Shown: positions 9,395-19,789 of the stretch, one piece after another
Layout of the letters: every line of letters begins with the position of its first letter
Position numbering within the stretch: the stretch's first letter is position 1
NCBI GenBank assembly: GCA_024509875.1
Contig: JAMPIV010012156.1
Location: 62,001-126,000, forward strand
Origin: Oreohelix idahoensis
Lineage: Eukaryota; Mollusca; Gastropoda; Stylommatophora; Oreohelicidae
Length of the DNA stretch: 64,000 bases
Reading direction: 5' to 3'
The notes under the pieces: model-generated
The model's database searches: none
Told to the model about the DNA's origin: nothing
The model's input: only the letters and a program-made list of their open reading frames with translations
Position numbers and translations under genes: made by a program

Positions 9395-10733
9395 CGAGGG
9401 GCATTCAGAAAGTAATGCACCACATCGTTTTTCTCAGCTAATAATGAAGATAGAAGCATGAAATTTTGCACACTTCAAATATGGCATGTGCCAATTGTGT
9501 GCATCAAATTGCACCGCAACCGGCCAAATAAAACGGCTGCCCCAAACCGTTGAAATGGAGCGTGTTAGCAACTTGCGTTATAAGTAGCGAATTGTGATAG
9601 AATTTCTCGTTGCAGAGAAGAAAACTGTTGTGAACATTCAGAAGTGTCTATGTGATGTGTATGGAAGTTTTGCAGTCGACAGGAGTACAGTCAGTCGCTG
9701 GGTTCAGAGAATCAAAGAATCAGGAAGTGGAGATACGGAGCTGCTTGATCGGCCGCGCGGTGGACGTCCTGCCACAGCCACCAACGCAGAAATGTTGAAA
9801 TGTGCTGAGGGCATTATTCTTACTGATAGGCGAATCACTACCCAACGATTGGCCTTACAGCTGTCAGTCAGCATTGGCAGTGCAAATGCAGTTATAAAAA
9901 CTCTCGGATTTTCTAAGGTTTGCGCAAGATGGGTTCCTCGAAGTCTCACAAATGACCACCGATTGCAAAGGAAAGCAATTTCTTCTGAATTGTTAGAGCG
10001 TTTCAATGCTGATGGAGAGAACTTTTTGGCTAAGATCGTTACAGGTGACGAAACCTGGGCACATCATTTTGAACCTGAGACAAAAAGACAGTCAATGGAG
10101 TGGCATCATCCGCAATCACCACGAAGAAAGAAATTCAAGACAATTCCTTCAGCTGGAAAGGTCATGATCACTGTATTTTGGGACATTGAAGGTGTGATTC
10201 TTGTGGACGTTATGCCAAGAGGAGAGACAATCAATTCGCAATCTTACACTAAGACATTGAAAAAACTCAATCAACGTTTTCGCAGAGTTCGGCCGCACAA
10301 GAATCCAACAGACCTGCTTCTCCTTCACGACAATGCGCGCCCTCACACAAGTCTGGCAACAAGGGAAGCAATCACCAAATTGGGTTGGACTGTACTAACC
10401 CATCCACCCTTTAGTCCCGATTTGGCACCCTCTGATTTTCATCTATTTGGTCCACTTAAAGATGCACTCCGATGGACAAGGTTTGAGGATGATGAAGGAG
10501 TGATTCATGCAGCGAAAAAATGGCTACATGATCAAGACAAAATCTGGTACGGGCTAGGAATACATGCATTTGTTTCGCGCTGGCATAAAGCCGTACATGT
10601 TGATGGGGATTATGTTGAATAATACCGATGTTTACATGACTTATCCATGTATATTGTGTATAAATGTCATGCTTTTTGAATAAACAGCTCCTGAGAAAAA
10701 TGTTGTGTTGCATTACTTTCTGAATGCCCCTCG
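9395..10733 (+). mobile_element. mariner element (DD34D), near intact
   Basis: A 1339-bp mariner with terminal inverted repeats: 25 perfect bases beginning CGAGGGGCATTCAGAAAGTA, then further matches with a few mismatches to about 42 bases. It is bounded by TA at 9393-9394 and 10734-10735. Removing it and one TA gives the uninterrupted RTE-b sequence seen at 45381-45395, an independent proof of the ends. It encodes a transposase with one premature stop. Confidence 0.95.
9555..10622 (+). pseudogene. mariner transposase, one nonsense codon at position 11
   Basis: A DDE/D transposase that cuts and pastes mariner DNA at TA sites. From the probable ATG at 9555 the frame is open except for TAG at 9585-9587. 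The track-style open part from 9594 has 342 codons. Numbering from 9594: N-terminal paired helix-turn-helix region, residues 1-110; WVPRSLTNDH linker motif near 104; catalytic Asp152 (TGDETW), Asp246 (LLHDNARPH) and Asp281 (SPDLAPSDFHLF). The last two are 34 residues apart, the mariner DD34D signature. The usual YSPDLAP reads FSPDLAP. Apart from the stop the protein looks complete, so the copy is probably young. Re-initiation downstream would remove only the first residues, but no ATG lies nearby. Confidence 0.9.
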
Positions 10734-11763
10734 TATATAAGGAAAAGACGATGGTCATATATCGGTCATGTCCTACGAATGCAAAACAACAGAATCATTG
10801 CAGGCGCTCACTTGGGTTCCTGAGGGTAAGAGGAAAAAAGGAAGACCAAAAGAAACACTCAGAAGAACAATAATAAGAGTGTCGTGGAATATTCTAATCC
10901 ACATATATAAATTATCAAGTAAATATAAAGCCTAATAAATACATATAATAAAGAAAGGAAGAAGAATGGTAAAGAACAGTGCTGTCACAATGACAGTACT
11001 CGAAATCCCCTTTGTTTTATGCTTCGTCTGCAAATTGTAACGCTTTCACGTTGATAGTAAAAGCTTACTGTATTATACCCGCTTTCTTCAATGAAACGTG
11101 TGCTGTATTTCTAAGAAAAACCTTGAGATATGCAAGTTGACCTAAATTTTAAATTCCATTCATGTCTTTTTCTACACTGCGTTACCAAAACGAACGAACA
11201 GATGGACAAAAGGATAAAGAGAGAGGGGAGGGCTGAAAATCAGGAACGCATGCAACACGCGTCGCGCGATACACAAATGCTGCCATCACGCGTGTAAGTC
11301 TACATGCACTAATTTTTTTTTCAGACGGACAGTGATAAAATACACTACCCTTTCCCAGAGTTAGGTTTATAAATCCTGAAATCTCTTATTAGGAAAGACA
11401 ACATTAGATGGGTTTACGGTTGAAAACATAACAGTACCCAGACAGCACATCTTCGAAACAGGAGGTAGAAAATACATATTTTGAACGCAGCCACGTAGCT
11501 CTTTCAAATTGGTATATTTGGGTTCCTTAGGGCTTGCTGACAAATAATATGTAAAACGTTACGCAAATAGTCCAGGAATTAATAAATTATACCCAAAATA
11601 AAATAGTGAGGATGCCTGACAGCATGGAATCATTTCTGCTCATAAAATTTTTTTTTTATAACGTGTTTGAAAAAAAAACCTTACGTTACATAAATAGCCT
11701 ACCATGTAAACTCCCAATTGATTGGAGCGCAACAAATGAAAGCCTAACCACGATTGGTCGGAC

Positions 11764-11770
11764 TATAAAT
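11764..11770 (+). promoter_or_regulatory. Putative TATA box of element A LTR
   Basis: TATAAAT preceded by CGGAC and followed about 25 bp later by TCGTTGTTAGG, a plausible start region. It is conserved at 18498-18504 and 50576-50582. Confidence 0.6.
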
Positions 11771-11949
11771 ACTATCTTTCGTTGTTAGGGGAAACGGGGA
11801 AAGGTAACATTTTTTCAAACACTTGTCGAAACGTGGCCTCATTGGCTAGACTCGCTGATATACTCCCTTGGGAGCGTTAGTTCGAGACCACTTGTTTAAA
11901 TGATCTTGATAAAGCAACAGTGCGTTGAAGCCAGCTGATATTTGTGTTA

Positions 11950-11955
11950 AATAAA
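11950..11955 (+). terminator. Polyadenylation signal of element A LTR
   Basis: AATAAA about 180 bp after the TATA box, marking the end of R. It is conserved in the 3' LTR and in the solo LTR (50762-50767). Confidence 0.55.
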
Positions 11956-12922
11956 AGCCTGGAACATAAGCAGATGGGAATTTGTGCCAGTAAATGTGCC
12001 AGAATTCATTGCTAATCAACGTATCTGTGTTTATTTCCATGAAATTGTGGGACCGTGGTCTTGATGGTAGTGAGCAGCACCTGGTCAGAGCTTGCTGAAT
12101 CCTGAGTCGGACAGCATACTCCTTGGTCTTTTTAGCTATCAGTGAGGTGTCTCCTGAACCCAGAGGAGAATTCGAGCAGAGGAATCCTTTCCTGCCGCCA
12201 TCACGCCAGATAAGCGAATTGGCCAGCTGAGCTCAACATTATGTCCCCTCATCTTGAAATGACTTTGTAAAAATAATATTAAGAGGGGAAATTAATTGTC
12301 TTAATATCAGGAACTGAGAACATCTCCAATACTAATTTCCTTAAGACAAACTATTGAAGTCATGATGACAACTACCAACAGAGCTTGAACAAAACAAAAC
12401 CAGTATTACCTCATACTACTATTACACAACTGACACACATAGGATATTTTTAATAATATATGTCACTACCAGATTCATATTAATACATTCTGTACATAAC
12501 TTGTAATTAACATTGATTGTGATTCCTGGTTCCTTTGTCTTTGAATCAGGACACACATATGCCTTTATGATAGAAATGAATACATATTGTTATTTGAAAA
12601 GTTACGAGTGTCTCCTGTAAGATATTCTCATAGAGTGTTATATGTATGTGAGTGTCACAGTGTTGTCAAGAGTAGTGGATTAAATTAAATTGTTTATCTG
12701 TCTGTTGTTGTGACTTACACTTCACCATACTCATACCCTAGACACATAACGTAGCATCACACTATTCCAGAATAATTCTGACTGAGATATAGAGATATGT
12801 GGTAGCAAGTAAGGTTATCTATAATACACTACTCTTAATAGATATAGATACCTTCACAGCTGATCTCAGTCAGTACACTAAGTCCCCTATAAATATTTAT
12901 AACATCCCACTTCACCACATAT

Positions 12923-12945
12923 ATTGGGGTCTCGCTCTTGGGATT
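12923..12945 (+). promoter_or_regulatory. Putative primer binding site of element A
   Basis: TTGGGGTCTCGCTCTTGGGA lies four bases after the 5' LTR. Element B has TTGGGGGCTCTTTCGCGGGA in the same place. Both start with the TGG expected for a tRNA 3' end and resemble tRNA-Pro-type primer sites. The primer tRNA is not proven. Confidence 0.5.
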
Positions 12946-13111
12946 TTGAATCTTTAACTATTAAAAATATTGGGGGTAATTCACTTCAGGGAATATAAGA
13001 ATTAAAAGGTATCCTTGGGTGGAATTAAATAAGGTTGAGCTCACGGTGCCTGTGTTGTCCATTAGAGATTGAATTGTTGGTTAGACATTATATAAATTTA
13101 CCTGATAGACA

Positions 13112-15802
13112 ATGGCGGACCTGGCCAAATTTCGATCTGCTGCCGTTCAGACTGCAAAAGAGTTAGGATTAGATGGGCAAGTTATGGTTGCCTATGTTAC
13201 GACGGAATGTGACAAATTTATTGAACGCGAAGAAAGAAGATTAGAAAAAGAAGCCGAAAGAAAGTTAGAGGCTGAAAGGGAAATTAAGAAGTTACAGTTT
13301 GAGGCTGAGGCTGAGACTAAGAGGTTGCAGATTGAGGCTGACAAAGAGGCTAAGAAATTGGAAGCAGAAGACAAAAGATTAGCTGCAGAAAGAGAAGAGA
13401 AGAGATTAGCTGCAGAAAGAGAAGAGAAGAGATTAGCTGCAGAGAGGGAAGCAGAAAAGGAGGAGAAAAGATTACAAAGGGAACATGAGTTACGACTAAG
13501 GGAGTTTGAGTTTCAAGGCCATGCTCCTGAAAATGGTGCCAGCCCCTTTGCCTCTGATGCTACGGTTACTCAAGGAGCCTCAACCTCAGCTATGAACTTT
13601 CATTTAGATCATTTTGTTGAGAAAGACGATGATATTGAGAGCTATATAAATAGGTATGAACTATTAGCTACCACATATGGGTTAGAGAGAGAAAGGTGGA
13701 GCTTAAAGTTATCTCAGGGACTTCGTGGGGCAGCTTATGAAGTTTTTGCAAAAATGAGCAGAGGTGATCAGGAAAATTATGACATGCTAAAGCAGGCTCT
13801 TTTGTTAAGGTATGAAAAGAATGCAGAATTTTATAGGAAAAAATTTAGGAATGCTAAACTACTGTCAGGTGAAACCTATCACCAGTTCTCTGCACGAATA
13901 GAGACATACTTGGAGAAATGGACTTCTCTGGGGAAAACCCAAGATCTTAAGGAAATGGTCCTTATAGAGCAACTAAGAGAGTCCATGGCTCCAGACCTGA
14001 GAAAGTTTCTCATGGAACAAGGTGCAGAGAGGCTGGATGAGTTGCTAAATGTTGCTGAAAGGTATCAAGCAGCTCAAGCAGAGGTAACAGGTAATAAAAA
14101 GAAACAAGTGGATAACTTTAGGGCACCACAGAACTTTAATAAATTTGATCCTAGGGATCAAAATAAAGGTAAGCACCAATTTGATAGGCCACGGTATGAA
14201 AATAAAAATAAATTCCCACAATTCGATGAAAGGAAATATGATGAAAGAAAATCTTTCAACCAAGGAAAAAGGTGGTGTAAAAATTGTAAGATGAACAATC
14301 ATGACACTGACCATTGTAGAAGGAAACCTCCTCATTTTGCTGCTATGACATCGGGGAAAAAGGAAAAGAAGGGCAAACCTGAAGAATTACAGGAACCATA
14401 CCACCCCCCAGTGTGTGAAGATGTCATCTGTAATGGTGTCACTATAAGATGTTTATATGATACCGGTTTAGATTACGATTCCGTTGTGAGTTCTCACCTG
14501 GTGCAGGCCGATCAATACACCACAGAAACAGTGGAGATTCAAACTGCAACCAAGGATGTAGCTACCATGACACTTCCCGTCGCCCGAATAAAAGTGAAAA
14601 CGCGATATGTGGAAGGAATCATAAAAGCAGCAGTGATAAATGAGCCAATCTACCCTCTAATATTGGGGTGTAGATATGTCTTCTTGGGGAATCCCAAGAG
14701 ACCTGTGATATTGGCAACAGTGCAGACCAGATCACAGACAAAGAAGGAGGAGGATAATCCCATAAATACTCACCCAGATGAGATGAGGAAGGCACAGGCT
14801 GAGGACAAAACACTCAAGCCATGTTTCAAGAAGTTGCCCAAATCTCATACACCTCCAGGCAAGGGAGAGTTTTATATGAAGAACAAACTGATATATAGGA
14901 AGGCTGGATCTGAATCCAATGGTCACGGACAGCTGGTCCTTCCCACTTCATATAGGACTAAAGTGTTGGAACTAGGGCATGCGATTCCCTTCAGTGGTCA
15001 TATGGGAATCAGCGCAACAGGACAGCGAATAGCTTGTCACTATTTCTGGCCAGGAATAACTGAAGATATCAAACGATATGTAAAATCCTGTCCAGAGTGC
15101 CAACGAGTAGCACCTAAACATTGGACTGCACCAGCAACTCTGGGGGAAATGCCCATAGTGGGAACACCCTTTGAGAGAGTTGCCGTGGATCTTGTGGGAC
15201 CTCTCACCCGAACCAAGAGAAGGAACAGCTACATTCTGACTCTGGTGGACACTTGTTCTATGTGGGGAGAGGCAGTAGCCCTGTCATCGATTGATTCAAA
15301 ACATGTGGCAGAGGCCTTGCTCACAATTTTCACAAGGTTAGGATTTCCCAATCAAATCTTGACTGATAATGGCTCTCAGTTCAAGGGGAAACTAACTGAA
15401 GAAGTTTTCAGGATCTTCCAGGCCAAACACTTCCATTGTAGTGTGTATCATCCCCAAGGGAACGGCCAAGTGGAAAGATTTAACGGCACATTGATGTCGA
15501 TCCTGAGAAAGTTGGCACACGAAAAACCAGATACATGGGACCAGTACCTGCACGCCGCCCTCTTTGCTTATCGGGAGGTACCCCATAGTTCAACCGGTAT
15601 GGCCCCGGCAACATTATTGTTTGGAAGGCCAATAAAAGGTCCACTCGAAGCTATGTTAAGAACGTGGACTGATGAAAAGGCAGAGGAAAACATTACATCT
15701 TCATACCAATATGTGAATGAGCTGACCACTCGGTTAAAAACTGGCTGGAAACTTGCCAATGAAAATTTGAAACAAGCCAGGAAGAAACATGCTGCCTATT
15801 AA
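13112..15802 (+). CDS. Element A Gag-protease-integrase polyprotein
   Basis: 896 codons from ATG 13112 to TAA 15800-15802. Gag: a Lys/Glu-rich coiled coil at residues 35-130, with tandem LAAEREEKR units; capsid-like region about 164-287; CCHC zinc knuckle Cys389-Cys392-His397-Cys402 for RNA binding. Protease: CLYDTGLDYDS with Asp450-Thr-Gly. Integrase: HHCC zinc finger (His623, His630, Cys660, Cys663), then catalytic Asp693, Asp752 and Glu788 with 35 residues between the last two, joining cDNA to the host chromosome. The TAA stop falls just after the integrase catalytic core, and the same frame continues at 15803 into the integrase C-terminus and RT. Element B has a tyrosine codon there, so the stop is most simply a point mutation. 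Gag and Pol are therefore one reading frame. Confidence 0.93.
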   Translation: MADLAKFRSAAVQTAKELGLDGQVMVAYVTTECDKFIEREERRLEKEAERKLEAEREIKKLQFEAEAETKRLQIEADKEAKKLEAEDKRLAAEREEKRLAAEREEKRLAAEREAEKEEKRLQREHELRLREFEFQGHAPENGASPFASDATVTQGASTSAMNFHLDHFVEKDDDIESYINRYELLATTYGLERERWSLKLSQGLRGAAYEVFAKMSRGDQENYDMLKQALLLRYEKNAEFYRKKFRNAKLLSGETYHQFSARIETYLEKWTSLGKTQDLKEMVLIEQLRESMAPDLRKFLMEQGAERLDELLNVAERYQAAQAEVTGNKKKQVDNFRAPQNFNKFDPRDQNKGKHQFDRPRYENKNKFPQFDERKYDERKSFNQGKRWCKNCKMNNHDTDHCRRKPPHFAAMTSGKKEKKGKPEELQEPYHPPVCEDVICNGVTIRCLYDTGLDYDSVVSSHLVQADQYTTETVEIQTATKDVATMTLPVARIKVKTRYVEGIIKAAVINEPIYPLILGCRYVFLGNPKRPVILATVQTRSQTKKEEDNPINTHPDEMRKAQAEDKTLKPCFKKLPKSHTPPGKGEFYMKNKLIYRKAGSESNGHGQLVLPTSYRTKVLELGHAIPFSGHMGISATGQRIACHYFWPGITEDIKRYVKSCPECQRVAPKHWTAPATLGEMPIVGTPFERVAVDLVGPLTRTKRRNSYILTLVDTCSMWGEAVALSSIDSKHVAEALLTIFTRLGFPNQILTDNGSQFKGKLTEEVFRIFQAKHFHCSVYHPQGNGQVERFNGTLMSILRKLAHEKPDTWDQYLHAALFAYREVPHSSTGMAPATLLFGRPIKGPLEAMLRTWTDEKAEENITSSYQYVNELTTRLKTGWKLANENLKQARKKHAAY

Positions 15803-17581
15803 AACAGGAAGGCGAAAGACAGAAATTTGGCTGTGGGAGAGAAAGTACTGCTTCTTTTGCCCGGGAGTCAGAATAAGTTACAAATTGGATGGCAGGGTCC
15901 ATATACAGTTCTAGAGAAGGTGTCTAGAACAAATTATAAGATAGATAAGAAGGGGAAAGAAAAAATCTATCATGTGAATCTCCTGAAGAAATATTTGGAA
16001 AGAGAACATCAGGAAGAGACACACTTGTTGACCTTGTCCATCTCCATGGCGATGGACAAGGAACCACTTTCATCATTTGAATATCCATTACACCCCTGTG
16101 AGACAGCAGCACAGGTGAAAATCAGTACACATTTAACGAAAACTCAGAAAGAGAGAGTGCAACAGGTTCTAAATAATCATGCAGAGGTGTTAACAGACCG
16201 ACCAGGGCATACAAACCTATTGGAATATGATATGAAACTAATAGACTCCACACCTGTCTGTATGAAACCATATTCGATTCCGTTTGCTAAGGAGAAAGCT
16301 TTGAAGGAAGAGATAGACTATCTGTTGAAGGAAGGAATTATTTCGCACAGTGAGTCTTCGTATAGTTCCGGTGTTGTACTCTTAAGGAAGCCCTCTGGAG
16401 AACATAGACTCTGTATAGATTACAGGAGACTGAATGCTATTACAGAAGGACAGGTGGATCCATTGCCGGATACAAATCAGCTGTTTGCCAGACTAAATAA
16501 AGCTAAATATTTCTCAAAAGTGGATCTGAGTAAAGGATACTATCAGATTCCAGTAAAGCCTGAGGTTAGACCATACCTAGCTTTTAGTACCTCAGAAGGA
16601 CACTATGAGTTTAATAGATTGCCATTTGGATTGAAGAATGCGCCTAGTGTCTTCTCTAGAATGATGAGAAAATTATTGGATCCTCTGAATAATCCCTGTA
16701 TAACAAATTTTATGGATGATATCCTTATAGCAACAGAAACATTTGAGGAACACATTGACTCTCTGAACATGCTGTTTGATCGACTTAGGGAGGCAAATTT
16801 AACAGCCCGTCCAACCAAATGTTGCGTTGGATGTAAAGAATTGGAATTTTTGGGACACACAGTTTATCAGGGAAACATGACCCCTGACCCAAAGAATTTA
16901 GAGAAACTACAGAAAGCCCCGAGACCACAAAACAAGAAGGACGTGAGATCCTTTGTCTCATTATGTGGTTTCTACCAGAAGTATATCAAAAACTTTAATT
17001 CCATATGTGCACCGTTAACTGAATTGACACGTAAAGGACATCCAGATCGCATTACATGGACACCACAATGTGAAATGACGTACCAAGAGTTGAAGGAAAA
17101 GCTCACAAGTAAACCCATTTTGAAATTACCTGACTTAAGTCAAGAATTCATAGTAAGGACGGATGCAAGTAATATTGGGTTAGGTGCAACTCTACTACAG
17201 AAATCAGATGCATTGGATGGGGAATTAAGCCCAGTGGCATATGCTAGCAGAAAGTTGAATAAAGCTGAAATCAACTACTCAACTAGCGAAAAAGAATGTC
17301 TTGCAGTAATATGGGCAATAAAGAAATTCAATATTTATCTATATGGGAAGGCATTTAAGTTGCAAACAGATCACAAACCTTTATCGTTTCTAGCACAGGC
17401 TAAGCATGAGAACTCTAGGTTACTCCGATGGTCTTTGCTTCTGGCTCCATATAATTTTAGCATTGAGTATATATCTGGAAAAACCAATTTGGGAGCGGAT
17501 TTTTTAAGCCGCCATCCGTGTGATGAGAATCACCTAAACCCCAGAAATAATAATAAATTTCTCTATGTGTATATAGAATAA
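15803..17581 (+). CDS. Element A integrase C-terminus, reverse transcriptase and RNase H
   Basis: Same frame as the upstream polyprotein, separated only by the TAA at 15800. The first in-frame ATG is 15827; residue numbers are from there. It begins with the integrase C-terminal region (LQIGWQGPYTVLEKVSRTNY near 25). A linker follows, then the Ty3-type reverse transcriptase: LRKPSGEHRLCIDYRRLN near 186, VDLSKGYYQIPV near 233, LPFGLKNAPSVFSRMM near 264 and active site FMDD (Asp297-Asp298). RNase H: Asp446 in RTDASNIGLGATLL, then STSEKECLAVIWAI and QTDHKPLSFL. No chromodomain, envelope or further ORF follows. The stop is 37 bp before the 3' LTR. Confidence 0.93.
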   Translation, partial: NRKAKDRNLAVGEKVLLLLPGSQNKLQIGWQGPYTVLEKVSRTNYKIDKKGKEKIYHVNLLKKYLEREHQEETHLLTLSISMAMDKEPLSSFEYPLHPCETAAQVKISTHLTKTQKERVQQVLNNHAEVLTDRPGHTNLLEYDMKLIDSTPVCMKPYSIPFAKEKALKEEIDYLLKEGIISHSESSYSSGVVLLRKPSGEHRLCIDYRRLNAITEGQVDPLPDTNQLFARLNKAKYFSKVDLSKGYYQIPVKPEVRPYLAFSTSEGHYEFNRLPFGLKNAPSVFSRMMRKLLDPLNNPCITNFMDDILIATETFEEHIDSLNMLFDRLREANLTARPTKCCVGCKELEFLGHTVYQGNMTPDPKNLEKLQKAPRPQNKKDVRSFVSLCGFYQKYIKNFNSICAPLTELTRKGHPDRITWTPQCEMTYQELKEKLTSKPILKLPDLSQEFIVRTDASNIGLGATLLQKSDALDGELSPVAYASRKLNKAEINYSTSEKECLAVIWAIKKFNIYLYGKAFKLQTDHKPLSFLAQAKHENSRLLRWSLLLAPYNFSIEYISGKTNLGADFLSRHPCDENHLNPRNNNKFLYVYIE

Positions 17582-17607
17582 AGGACTGACATATAATGTC
17601 TGTTTTA

Positions 17608-17617
17608 AGAGGGGAGG
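17608..17617 (+). promoter_or_regulatory. Polypurine tract of element A
   Basis: AGAGGGGAGG lies directly before the 3' LTR start TGTCGTGG, the expected plus-strand primer position. Confidence 0.75.
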
Positions 17618-19652
17618 TGTCGTGGAATATTCTAATCCACATATATAAATTATCAAGTAAATATAAAGCCTAATAAATACATATAATAAAGAAAGGAAGA
17701 AGAATGGTAAAGAACAGTGCTGTCACAATGACAGTACTCGAAATCCCCTTTGTTTTATGCTTCGTCTGCAAATTGTAACGCTTTCACGTTGATAGTAAAA
17801 GCTTACTGTATTATACCCGCTTTCTTCAATGAAACGTGTGCTGTATTTCTAAGAAAAACCTTGAAATATGCAAGTTGACCTAAATTTTAAATTCCATTCA
17901 TGTCTTTTTCTACACTGCGTTACCAAAACGAACGAACAGATGGACAAAAGGATAAAGAGAGAGGGGAGGGCTGAAAATCAGGAACGCATGCAACACGCGT
18001 CGCGCGATACACAAATGCTGCCATCACGCGTGTAAGTCTACATGCACTAATTTTTTTTCAGACGGACAGTGATAAAATACACTACCCTTTCCCAGAGTTA
18101 GGTTTATAAATCCTGAAATCTCTTATTAGGAAAGACAACATTAGATGGGTTTACGGTTGAAAACATAACAGTACCCAGACAGCACATCTTCGAAACAGGA
18201 GGTAGAAAATACATATTTTGAACGCAGCCACGTAGCTCTTTCAAATTGGTATATTTGGGTTCCTTAGGGCTTGCTGACAAATAATATGTAAAACGTTACG
18301 CAAATAGTCCAGGAATTAATAAATTATACCCAAAATAAAATAGTGAGGATGCCTGACAGCATGGAATCATTTCTGCTCATAAAATTTTTTTTTATAACGT
18401 GTTTGAAAAAAACCTTACGTTACATAAATAGCCTACCATGTAAACTCCCAATTGATTGGAGCGCAACAAATGAAAGCCTAACCACGATTGGTCGGACTAT
18501 AAATACTATCTTTCGTTGTTAGGGGAAACGGGGAAAGGTAACATTTTTTCAAACACTTGTCGAAACGTGGCCTCATTGGCTAGACTCGCTGATATACTCC
18601 CTTGGGAGCGTTAGTTCGAGACCACTTGTTTAAATGATCTTGATAAAGCAACAGTGCGTTGAAGCCAGCTCATATTTGTGTTAAATAAAAGCCTGGAACA
18701 TAAGCAGATGGGAATTTGTGCCAGTAAATGTGCCAGAATTCATTGCTAATCAACGTATCTGTGTTTATTTCCATGAAATTGTGGGACCGTGGTCTTGATG
18801 GTACTGAGCAGCACCTGGTCAGAGCTGTGCTGAATCCTGAGTCGGACAGCATACTCCTTGGTCTTTTTAGCTATCAGTGAGGTGTCTCCTGAACCCAGAG
18901 GAGAATTCGAGCAGAGGAGTCCTTTCCTGCCGCCATCACGCCAGATAAGCGAATTGGCCAGCTGAGCTCAACATTATGTCCCCTCATCTTGAAATGACTT
19001 TGTAAAAATAACATTAAGAGGGGAATTAATTGTCTTAATATCAGGAACTGAGAACATCTCCAATACTAGTCCCAAAAGACAAACTATTGAAGTCATGATG
19101 ACAAATACCAACAGAGCTTGAACAAAACAAAACCAGTATTACCTCATATTACTACTACACAACTGACACACATAGGATATTTTTAATAATATATGTCACT
19201 ACCAGATTCATATTAATACATTCTGTACATAACTTGTAATTAACATTGATTGTGATTCCTGGTTCCTTTGTCTTTGAATCAGGACACACATATGCCTTTA
19301 TGATAGAAATGAATACATATTGTTATTTGAAAAGTTACGAGTGTCTCCTGTAAGATATTCTCATAGAGTGTTATATGTATGTGAGTGTCACAGTGTTGTC
19401 AAGAGTAGTGGATTAAATTAAATTGTTTATCTGTCTGTTGTTGTGACTTACACTTCACCATACTCATACCCTAGACACATAACGTAGCATCACACTATTC
19501 CAGAATAATTCTGACTGAGATATAGAGATATGTGGTAGCAAGTAAGGTTATCTATAATACACTACTCTTAATAGATATAGATACCTTCACAGCTGATCTC
19601 AGTCAGTACACTAAGTCCCCTATAAATATTTATAACATCCCACTTCACCACA
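17618..19652 (+). repeat. Element A 3' LTR (2035 bp)
   Basis: Same ends and internal signals as the 5' LTR, with roughly 15-20 differences by eye (homopolymer lengths plus substitutions). It is followed by the AAGAG target duplication. Confidence 0.93.
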
Positions 19653-19784
19653 AAGAGAAGGAAGAACGTTGGGATTAAACAATGTGCAAGAGCTAAGAGG
19701 AGTGGCGTCACAATGTACAACCTGGAGAGCACTGGTTTCTGCCTTATGCGCCGTGTTTGGTGCTTAAAGAATTTATTATTATTA

Positions 19785-19789
<5 letters not shown>

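Larger units (their letters stand above)
10880..12919 (+). repeat. Element A 5' LTR (2040 bp)
   Basis: Bounded by TGTCGTGGAATA and TTCACCACA. A TATA box (TATAAAT, 11764-11770) is followed by the likely transcription start near 11790, and AATAAA lies at 11950-11955. U3, R and U5 are therefore about 10880-11790, 11790-11975 and 11975-12919. Several changes are private to this copy, clustered near 11930-12410. The 3' LTR and the solo LTR at 49700 agree against it. Confidence 0.93.
10880..19652 (+). mobile_element. Element A: full-length Gmr1-like LTR retrotransposon
   Basis: An 8.77-kb element: 5' LTR 10880-12919, leader, gag-PR-INT-RT-RNase H reading 13112-17581, polypurine tract 17608-17617 and 3' LTR 17618-19652. 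The LTRs begin TGTCGTGG and end CACCACA. The target duplication AAGAG is perfect (10875-10879 and 19653-19657) and lies in RTE-b. Integrase precedes reverse transcriptase although both belong to the Ty3/gypsy type, an order known from the Gmr1 group. The LTR pair differs at perhaps 1 percent of sites, so the insertion is fairly recent. One nonsense codon interrupts pol. Confidence 0.93.
9078..19789 (+). mobile_element. RTE-b LINE fragment split by mariner and by Gmr1-like element A
   Basis: A 5'-truncated RTE-type LINE in three pieces: 9078-9392, 10736-10874 and 19658-19789. The first piece encodes IHTKLRLFNSNVIAVLTYGC and matches the copy at 45068-45422 almost base for base. The second continues RKRRWSYIGH and KKGRPKETLRRT, and the third resumes the C-terminal end (TWRALVSALCAV) and the 3' tail TTATTATTATTATAATTATA. 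The first insertion is the mariner at a TA. The second is LTR element A, with AAGAG duplicated. The element was already broken by a TAA near 9154 or by those insertions. Confidence 0.85.
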
